A stretch of DNA of 11,308 nt, from positions 1 through 11,308 of the forward strand of contig JAIDKJ010000330.1 of the NCBI GenBank assembly GCA_029051835.1, read 5' to 3'. The position numbers were made by a program, and so were the translations under genes. The stretch is from Paramuribaculum sp. (GTDB taxonomy: Bacteria; Bacteroidota; Bacteroidia; Bacteroidales; Muribaculaceae). This document shows positions 6,342 to 11,308 of this stretch, piece after piece (positions within the stretch are counted from its first letter, which is position 1; the number at the start of each line of letters is the position of its first letter). A model generated the notes under the pieces. It saw only the letters and a list, made by a program, of their open reading frames with translations, was not told the origin of the DNA and did not search any database.

Positions 6342-7040
6342 TCACAAGCTGAAAACATTAAAATCCATAGTCACCAGATCAAACGTCAGCAGGCGGTCGG
6401 CGAGCGTATCGCCCGTCCGGGTGATGATCTTGATGACTTCGGCGGCCTGAAGCGATCCGGCCACACCTACGGCAGCGTTGAGTATGCCGCGGCGGGCACA
6501 GCCGCAGTCGCCGTCGGCACGCTGATCGGCGCCGAATATGTCGCGCATGGTGCGATGGCCCGGAAGCTGGGTGAAGAGCTGTCCGCTGAATCGGTCGACA
6601 GCCGCGTAGGCAAGCGGCTTGCCGAGCCGGGCGCAGGTGTCGCTTATCAGAAGCCGGGTAGGGAAGTTGTCGCAGCAGTCGGCCACCACATCATACTCCG
6701 AAAGCAGAGGCTCAATATTGGCGGCGTCTATCATCATGCAGTGAGTCACGACGTTGATGTCGGGATTGACGCGTGTCATGGCCCGCCGCGCGCTCTCCGT
6801 CTTCGGCCGGCCGATGTCGGGGGTGCCGTGCATGATCTGGCGCTGCAGATTGCTCATCCCTACGGTGTCGGCGTCGGCCACCCCGATGGTGCCAACGCCG
6901 GCGGCGGCAAGATAGAGCGCCACAGGCGAGCCAAGGCCGCCGGCGCCTATGATCAGCACTCGGGCCTTTGCGAGCGCCTGCTGTCCCGGAAGGTCGATCT
7001 CGCAGAGGTTGAGATGACCCATGTATCGCTCTTTGTCCAT
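6342..7040 (-). CDS. ThiF/MoeB/HesA-family adenylyltransferase without the usual zinc cysteines
   Basis: A 232-residue E1-like enzyme; relatives use ATP to adenylate the C-terminal Gly-Gly of sulfur carriers (ThiS for thiamine, MoaD for molybdopterin). Visible are the nucleotide-binding loop GAGGLGSP (32-39), the conserved NLQRQ (64-68) with its active-site Arg, the DNFPTR signature (124-129), and the helix GVAGSLQAAEVIK (192-204). ThiF and MoeB usually carry two CxxC zinc pairs. Here the first is replaced by GHRTMRDIF (161-169), and the protein ends at MDFNVFSL, before the second. Cys179 and Cys181 (DGDCGCARRGIL) lie near where ThiF has its catalytic Cys. ATG 7040 (MDKERYMGHLNLCEIDLPG) fits the family; the upstream ATG 7097 would overlap bioB. 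The gap from bioB is 28 bases, so it is the probable last gene of the five-gene operon. No ThiS/MoaD-like gene is in the window, so the substrate is unknown. Confidence 0.88.
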   Translation of the reverse strand: MDKERYMGHLNLCEIDLPGQQALAKARVLIIGAGGLGSPVALYLAAAGVGTIGVADADTVGMSNLQRQIMHGTPDIGRPKTESARRAMTRVNPDINVVTHCMMIDAANIEPLLSEYDVVADCCDNFPTRLLISDTCARLGKPLAYAAVDRFSGQLFTQLPGHRTMRDIFGADQRADGDCGCARRGILNAAVGVAGSLQAAEVIKIITRTGDTLADRLLTFDLVTMDFNVFSL

Positions 7041-7068
7041 AGATAAGTAACTTTCAGAAATCAGTTGC

Positions 7069-8034
7069 TTAAAACTCAAGGCCGGCATCGGCGGCAAGCT
7101 GTCGGTCGGACTCTACGGTGGAGCCGGTGGTGGTCAGCATATCGCCGGTGATGGCGCCGTTGATGCCTGCGCGCATGGCTCTCAGCTGGGCCTCGCGGCT
7201 CAGAGCGGCGCGACCTCCGGCAAAGCGCAGGGTGATTTTGGGATGTATAAGCCTGAAGAGAGCCACCGTGGTGACGATCTCGTCGTCGGTCAGCGGAGCG
7301 AAATCCTGCAGGGGAGTGCCCGCAATAGGGCATAGTATGTTGATCGGTATCGACACCGGATCTATGCGGCGCAGTGTCAGAGCCAGCTCCACGCGCTGAC
7401 GGCGCGACTCTCCCATGCCTATGATGCCTCCCGAACATATCTCCAGTCCCTCGCTGCGGGCGGCCTCGATTGTGTCGAGTTTCTGCTGGAGGGTGTGGGT
7501 GGAGCACAGCGCAGGGAAATATGACGGAGCCGTTTCCAGATTGCAGTGGTAGCGCGTCACTCCCGCCTCGCGCAGACGCCGCATATCCTCGCGCCGGAGC
7601 AATCCCATCGAGGCGCACAGTTTCTGGCCACCCTCGCGGTGGAGAGCCTCGATATGGCCGCAGGCCTTTTCAAGCTCCTGTCCGCTCATGGCGCGTCCGC
7701 TCGTGACGAGCGAGAAACGCCCTATGCCGTGGCTCCGGCTGCGGCGTCCGGCCTCCATGCAGCGGTCACGGTCGATCAGCGGGTAGACGTCGGCGCCGGT
7801 GGAGTAATGAGCCGACTGCGCGCACCATTTGCAGTCCTCCGGGCATCGTCCGCTCCGTGCATTGACTATCGAACAGGTGTCAAACTTCCGTTCGATAAAA
7901 GCCGATGTCACCGCCTCGGCAGCCTTCCACAGCAGCGGAAGCTCCTCGTCGGCTATGCCGGCAAGCTGCAGAGCCTCCTCGTCGGTGAGTCGTCCCCCCG
8001 ATATTATAAGCTCTGTTATCTCGTTGAAATCCAT
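7069..8034 (-). CDS. bioB: Biotin synthase, probably the anaerobe (Type II) form
   Basis: Radical SAM enzyme that inserts sulfur into dethiobiotin to make biotin. Taking ATG 8034 (MDFNEITELIISGGRLTDEE) gives 321 residues; in-frame ATGs at 8040, 8046 and 8079 are alternatives. The radical SAM cluster motif is CPEDCKWC (Cys64, 68, 71). Other BioB signatures are LCASMGLL (139-146), ETAPSYFP, EICSGGIIGMGES (198-210), SIPINILCPIAGTPL (228-242) and LRFAGGR (269-275). The position of E. coli Cys97, a ligand of the sacrificial [2Fe-2S] cluster, falls in GIGRFSLVTSGR (103-114), which has no Cys. Extra cysteines are seen at 54, 164 and 177. Known work describes a Type II BioB in obligate anaerobes with a 4Fe-5S auxiliary cluster; assignment here is by pattern only. 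The MATE gene precedes it by under 65 bases and the ThiF-like gene follows. No bioA/D/F gene is in the window. Confidence 0.95.
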   Translation of the reverse strand: MDFNEITELIISGGRLTDEEALQLAGIADEELPLLWKAAEAVTSAFIERKFDTCSIVNARSGRCPEDCKWCAQSAHYSTGADVYPLIDRDRCMEAGRRSRSHGIGRFSLVTSGRAMSGQELEKACGHIEALHREGGQKLCASMGLLRREDMRRLREAGVTRYHCNLETAPSYFPALCSTHTLQQKLDTIEAARSEGLEICSGGIIGMGESRRQRVELALTLRRIDPVSIPINILCPIAGTPLQDFAPLTDDEIVTTVALFRLIHPKITLRFAGGRAALSREAQLRAMRAGINGAITGDMLTTTGSTVESDRQLAADAGLEF

Positions 8035-8094
8035 CTTCATAATCATAAGATTTATTATGGCGTGAATATCCACACGCATATTATTGTTGTTTTA

Positions 8095-9549
8095 TCACAC
8101 ATCAGGCTCAGGCAGCGGTCCGGGACGCGGTTCGCCCGAGGTGTCGAGGCCATGACGCAGCCATGCTCCCGAAAGCAGCCGCCATATGAATATGCCTCCT
8201 CTGAAACACAGCTCCACGCACATGGCCGTCCATACTCCGGCCAGTCCCATGGTGGGAGCGAGCAGCGCCGCTATCGGCAGCCTTACAAGCCAAATGCTCG
8301 AAAAATTCATCACTGCCGGCATAACGGTATCGCCTACCCCCACCATCACTCCGTAGGCCACGATCGAGGCCGCGAACATCGGTTCGGCCCATGCCTCTAT
8401 CCTCAAAGCCTCCGTGCCCAGACGGCATATCTCCCCGACCGGGCTGAACAGCTCCATGACCGCAGGCGCGAAAACCCACAGCACCGCTCCCATAAGAGTC
8501 ATCACTATCATGCCGAGCACCACGGTCAGATATCCGAACTGCCGCGCAAGCGCCGGACGCCCTGCGCCGTAGCTCTGGCCGGTGAGCGTGGTGGCGGCGT
8601 CGGCCAGACCGTAGCCGGGCATATAGCAGAGCGCCTCGGCCGTGACGGCAAACGAATTGGCCGCTATGGCCATCACTCCGAGCGGAGCCACAATGACCGT
8701 CACCATGACCTGCGCGCCGCATATCACGGCGTGTTCGAGCGACATCGGAGCCGATACTTTGAGAGCGTTGCGCATCACCTTGCGGCGCGGCCTGAACGAT
8801 CCGCTGTCGGATGCCCTGCGGCCGAATATGGCGAGGTCGCGCTGACGGCAGGTGACATACCACAACGCCAGAGCCGCGCACACCACCTCGGCGGCGACAG
8901 TGCCCAGAGCGGCGCCGAGCACTCCGAGTCCGGCACCGGGCATGGTGAACTGCACCGCGCCCAAGTCGATATGGCGCGAAGGGAATATAAGCAGGAAATT
9001 AAACACTACGTCGAGCACACACATCATCACGTTGAGTCCGCCGGGCACTTTCATATTGCCCGACGCCCTCATGACGGCGCATCCGAGATAGTTGAGCGTC
9101 AGCACCGGCAGCGCCGCCACAAACACCATGAAGTAGAGCGACGCCTTATGGTTGACCTCGTCGGTCCCTCCGAGCCATCCGGGCAGAGGACCGGCTATAG
9201 CGATACCTATAAGAGCCACTACAGCCCCTATGACTATCGAAGCCGTGATGCCCTGGCGCAGTATGGACCGGGCCGTGGAATAATCGGCCGCTCCCACACG
9301 ATGAGCCACCTGCACCGAAAAGCCCATTGTGGCGGCCGAACAGGTGCCCCAGAAGAGCCACAGGCTCGTGCTGACCAGTCCGACGGCAGCGCTGTCGGCC
9401 GCGCCAAGGCGCCCGACCATAGCAGCGTCGATATACTGCATGAGTATGCTCGACAGCTGGGCCATGATAGCCGGCCACGACAGACTCGCCGTCAGCCTGA
9501 GCCGCTGGCCGAGCGAGAGCGGTGCGCCCGACTGGATAAGCTTTATCAT
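8095..9549 (-). CDS. MATE family multidrug/organic cation transporter
   Basis: A 484-residue inner-membrane protein of the multidrug and toxic compound extrusion family, which exports cationic drugs or metabolites in exchange for Na+ or H+. It has about 12 hydrophobic segments in two homologous halves. The family start is clear in SLSWPAIMAQLSSILMQYID and MVGRLGAADSAAVGL (44-58), and the second half begins near PMSLEHAVICGAQVMVTVIV. Other MATE-like stretches are GNMKVPGGLNVMMCVLDVV and GYGLADAATTLTGQSYGAG. The length is normal (most are 440-480). It starts 10 bases after the lyase gene and is 15 bases or more from bioB, so it is embedded in the same transcript. Its substrate cannot be read from sequence; the neighbours suggest a sulfur- or vitamin-related metabolite as one option (inference). 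Confidence 0.95.
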   Translation of the reverse strand: MIKLIQSGAPLSLGQRLRLTASLSWPAIMAQLSSILMQYIDAAMVGRLGAADSAAVGLVSTSLWLFWGTCSAATMGFSVQVAHRVGAADYSTARSILRQGITASIVIGAVVALIGIAIAGPLPGWLGGTDEVNHKASLYFMVFVAALPVLTLNYLGCAVMRASGNMKVPGGLNVMMCVLDVVFNFLLIFPSRHIDLGAVQFTMPGAGLGVLGAALGTVAAEVVCAALALWYVTCRQRDLAIFGRRASDSGSFRPRRKVMRNALKVSAPMSLEHAVICGAQVMVTVIVAPLGVMAIAANSFAVTAEALCYMPGYGLADAATTLTGQSYGAGRPALARQFGYLTVVLGMIVMTLMGAVLWVFAPAVMELFSPVGEICRLGTEALRIEAWAEPMFAASIVAYGVMVGVGDTVMPAVMNFSSIWLVRLPIAALLAPTMGLAGVWTAMCVELCFRGGIFIWRLLSGAWLRHGLDTSGEPRPGPLPEPDV

Positions 9550-9559
9550 AGAATGTGGG

Positions 9560-10735
9560 TTAACGCATCAGTGCCGCCAGACCGTTGCAGAGCCTGTCGA
9601 GTCCTTCGGCGAGAGTGGCTCTCGGACATGCCAGATTGACCCGCAGGAAGCCTTCGCGGCCATACATCTCTCCGGCATTGACCCACACTCCTGACTCGGC
9701 CTTGAGTTTCTCCTCAAGCTGCTCCGAAGTATATCCCTCTATGGCGCTTACGTCGATCATAGGCAGATAAGTGGCCTCGAGTATGGTGACCGGACACTCC
9801 GGCAACCGCTCGGCCACGGTGTCGGCGAAGAAGCGGTAATTGTCCCAGATATAGTCACACAGTCCGTCGACCCAGTCGGCGCCCTCCTGAGTGTAGGACG
9901 CCTTGAGAGCGTCGACACCGAAACATGTCAGATCGCACACTTCGTTGACATTGACCGCGCGGTCGATGGCTTCGCGCGTGGCGGCATCGGGGCATATGAT
10001 GTTGGAGGTGTGCAGTCCGGCCGTATTGAAAGCCTTTGAAGGGGAGGTGCACACCACTGCCGCCCGGTCGATATTGCCATAAGGCACATATTCGCATCCG
10101 GGCATTACTATCTCGCAGTGGATCTCGTCGCTGACCACCCTGACGCCGTTCTCGCGGCATATCTCGGCCACCTGCTCCAGCTCCTCCTCGCGCCATGCGC
10201 GTCCGGCCGGATTGTGGGGATTGCAGAGTATCATCAGCTTCGCATCGGGGCGTGCGGCAAGCTCGGCAAGTCCGTCGAAATCCATTTCGTAGGTGAAACG
10301 TCCGTCGGGCAGGTCGATGCGCTGCAGCGGATTCTCAAGCAGCGTGCAACCGTTGTTGCGCACCGACGAGAAGAAGCAGTTGTAGACCGGCGGCTGTATG
10401 ATGACACCCTCGCCGGGCTTCACCAGTGCCTTGATTATGGCCGAAAGCGCAGGCACCACTCCGGGCACAGGGATCACCATCGAGGTGTCGATGCTGTAGC
10501 CGTGCCGGCCCTCAAACCATCCTTCCAGAGAGTCCATATAGTCCTCGTCGGCAAACGAATATCCGTAGACGCCGCTTTCGGCACGGCGTATCATGGCCTC
10601 GCGTACAACCGGAGCCGTGCGGAAATCCATGTCGGCCACCCAGAGAGGTATGACGTCGCCTCCGGTGTATGAATCCCACTTTATCGACGCCGTGTGACGG
10701 CGCTCGTTTATTCTGTCGAAATCTGAATTGCTCAT
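9560..10735 (-). CDS. MalY/PatB-family PLP-dependent C-S lyase (cystathionine beta-lyase type)
   Basis: A 391-residue fold-type I aminotransferase-like enzyme. Characterised MalY and PatB proteins split cystathionine into homocysteine, pyruvate and ammonia, and also act on cysteine-like thioethers. The start MSNSDFDRINERRHTASIKW is typical. The active site includes IPLWVADMDF (29-38), the cofactor-contacting NPHNPAGR (172-179), SDEIHCE (202-208), and SPSKAFNTAGL (231-241) with Lys234 as the predicted PLP lysine. GREGFLRVNLACPR (359-372) carries the substrate-carboxylate Arg, probably Arg365. Its ATG overlaps the DUF3737 stop as TAATG, a sign of translational coupling, and the MATE gene follows after 10 bases. 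An aminotransferase activity is the main alternative, but the MalY/PatB pattern is strong. Confidence 0.94.
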   Translation of the reverse strand: MSNSDFDRINERRHTASIKWDSYTGGDVIPLWVADMDFRTAPVVREAMIRRAESGVYGYSFADEDYMDSLEGWFEGRHGYSIDTSMVIPVPGVVPALSAIIKALVKPGEGVIIQPPVYNCFFSSVRNNGCTLLENPLQRIDLPDGRFTYEMDFDGLAELAARPDAKLMILCNPHNPAGRAWREEELEQVAEICRENGVRVVSDEIHCEIVMPGCEYVPYGNIDRAAVVCTSPSKAFNTAGLHTSNIICPDAATREAIDRAVNVNEVCDLTCFGVDALKASYTQEGADWVDGLCDYIWDNYRFFADTVAERLPECPVTILEATYLPMIDVSAIEGYTSEQLEEKLKAESGVWVNAGEMYGREGFLRVNLACPRATLAEGLDRLCNGLAALMR

Positions 10736-11308
10736 TACTTCCTGATTATTATTTTGCAGTCGGCGGGCGCTTTTACGTTCCCGTCAATTATAACTTCGCC
10801 TATCGAGGGCGCTTCGATGACGCCCGATGTCGGATTCTTGACCGACGTGATATGGCTGTCGACAACAGCCTTGAGTGTGCTTTCCTCGAATGCGAGATCG
10901 CAGTCGGCATCGAACGTGCAGTGTTCGAGCACGAGGTTGTCGGCATAGCAGAGCGGCTGAGTGCCCGATATATGGCAACGCACCAGACGCAGATTGCGCG
11001 AATGCCATCCGAGATATTCGCCATGAAGCTCCGAGTCACAGACGGTGACATTTTCGGTGTTCCAGAAGGCATCTTTCGACTCTATGCGGGCGTTGCGTAT
11101 CTCCACGTCGCGGCAATACTGAAAGGAGTAGTTGCCCTTCTGACGCCAGCCGTCAATGCGTATCCCCGTGCAGTGCATGAACAGATAGTCGGCATTGGCC
11201 ACCTCACAGTCGCAGCATACGATATTGCGGCAATGCCACGAGGTTTCCTGCGCGTCGGGGAGCGTTACGCCGGCCCGACTCGCTCCGGCCCTCTCGCGGG
11301 GCGTAGTG
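10735..11308 (-). CDS. DUF3737 family beta-helix-like protein (5' end beyond the right edge)
   Basis: The frame is open from the right edge to TAA at 10735-10737; about 190 residues are present, the C-terminal part of the protein. It matches the DUF3737 family: LPDAQETSWHCRNIVCCDCE before the internal Met at 11202, then NADYLFMHCTGIRIDG, GNYSFQYCRDVEIRNARIES, KDAFWNTENVTVCDSELHGE, YLGWHSRNLRL, GTQPLCYADNLVLEHCTFD and a tail with TSVKNPTSGVIEAP and IGEVIIDGNVKAP. Each unit of about 20 residues alternates hydrophobic and Cys/Asn positions, the look of a right-handed parallel beta-helix. The function of the family is unknown; it is cytoplasmic as far as the visible part shows. Starting at ATG 11202 would cut the conserved repeat, so the gene clearly begins outside the window. 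The stop overlaps the start of the lyase gene by one base. Confidence 0.93.
   Translation of the reverse strand, partial: TTPRERAGASRAGVTLPDAQETSWHCRNIVCCDCEVANADYLFMHCTGIRIDGWRQKGNYSFQYCRDVEIRNARIESKDAFWNTENVTVCDSELHGEYLGWHSRNLRLVRCHISGTQPLCYADNLVLEHCTFDADCDLAFEESTLKAVVDSHITSVKNPTSGVIEAPSIGEVIIDGNVKAPADCKIIIRK

Noticed and set aside
6320..6345. Possible frameshift hiding a C-terminal zinc motif of the ThiF-like protein
   Set aside because: In another frame the bases after the last Phe-Ser read C-E-I-A-C-C-G then stop, faintly like the lost CxxCG tail. The spacing is wrong and the first CxxC is missing too, so a genuine short form is more likely. Worth a look in raw reads only.
6555..7046. 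163-codon plus-strand frame
   Set aside because: Shadow of the ThiF-like gene.
7041..7097. Upstream start (ATG 7097) for the ThiF-like gene
   Set aside because: It overlaps the bioB end, and the added residues do not resemble family members; MDKERYMGHLNL is the typical opening.
7546..9639. 697-codon open frame on the plus strand
   Set aside because: It lies antisense to bioB and the MATE gene, both firmly identified. Its translation is Arg/His/Ser-rich without domains or membrane segments; such frames are expected opposite GC-rich genes.
10118..10672. 184-codon plus-strand frame
   Set aside because: Shadow of the PLP lyase gene, with no family resemblance.
1..11308. CRISPR arrays, tRNA or rRNA genes, insertion sequences, integrases
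   Set aside because: No direct repeats with regular spacing, no tRNA-like cloverleaf, no transposase or integrase frames and no target-site duplications were seen on either strand.

Overview
The window reads as chromosomal DNA of an anaerobic gut-type Bacteroidales bacterium. A Muribaculaceae- or Bacteroidaceae-like host is likely, but the genus cannot be fixed from sequence alone. The grounds are: a locus combining DUF3575, DUF5119 and fimbrillin-like genes; promoter elements of the Bacteroidota type (TTTG, about 20 bases, TAnnTTTG) instead of -35/-10 boxes; little use of Shine-Dalgarno sites; a biotin synthase of the kind found in obligate anaerobes; and moderately high GC coding DNA. All recognisable genes lie on the minus strand, so the window is transcribed right to left. 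The long plus-strand reading frames are shadows.

Right-hand block (11308 to 6342): five tightly packed genes look like one operon. In order of transcription they are a DUF3737 beta-helix protein (5' end outside the window), a MalY/PatB-type PLP-dependent C-S lyase, a MATE-family transporter, biotin synthase BioB and a small E1-like adenylyltransferase of the ThiF/MoeB/HesA family. The first pair overlaps as TAATG and the other gaps are short. Three of the five products handle sulfur: the lyase can free it, BioB inserts it, and ThiF/MoeB relatives activate sulfur carriers. The ThiF-like protein appears to lack all four usual zinc-binding cysteines, and BioB has cysteine changes pointing to the anaerobic (Type II) form.

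Middle (6300 to 6060): a complete small signal recognition particle RNA (ffs) lies on the minus strand at about 6261 to 6165. It has a textbook Bacteroidota promoter upstream and a T-run terminator downstream. Left of it is an AT-rich promoter region for the next operon, with a TATATTTG -7 box overlapped by an 8-bp inverted repeat.

Fimbrial-type block (6083 to 1416): an OmpA-like/DUF3575 outer-membrane protein, a DUF5119 lipoprotein and a large fimbrillin-like lipoprotein are probably co-transcribed. This resembles type V pilus or related surface-structure loci of Bacteroidales. The large lipoprotein carries an acidic low-complexity linker and a Gly/Asp/Asn-rich degenerate repeat that look like insertions in the usual fold.

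Left end (1260 to 1): a strong hairpin whose T-tract faces the plus strand separates the fimbrial block from two translation-linked housekeeping genes, a GatB/YqeY-domain protein and seryl-tRNA synthetase, which runs off the window.
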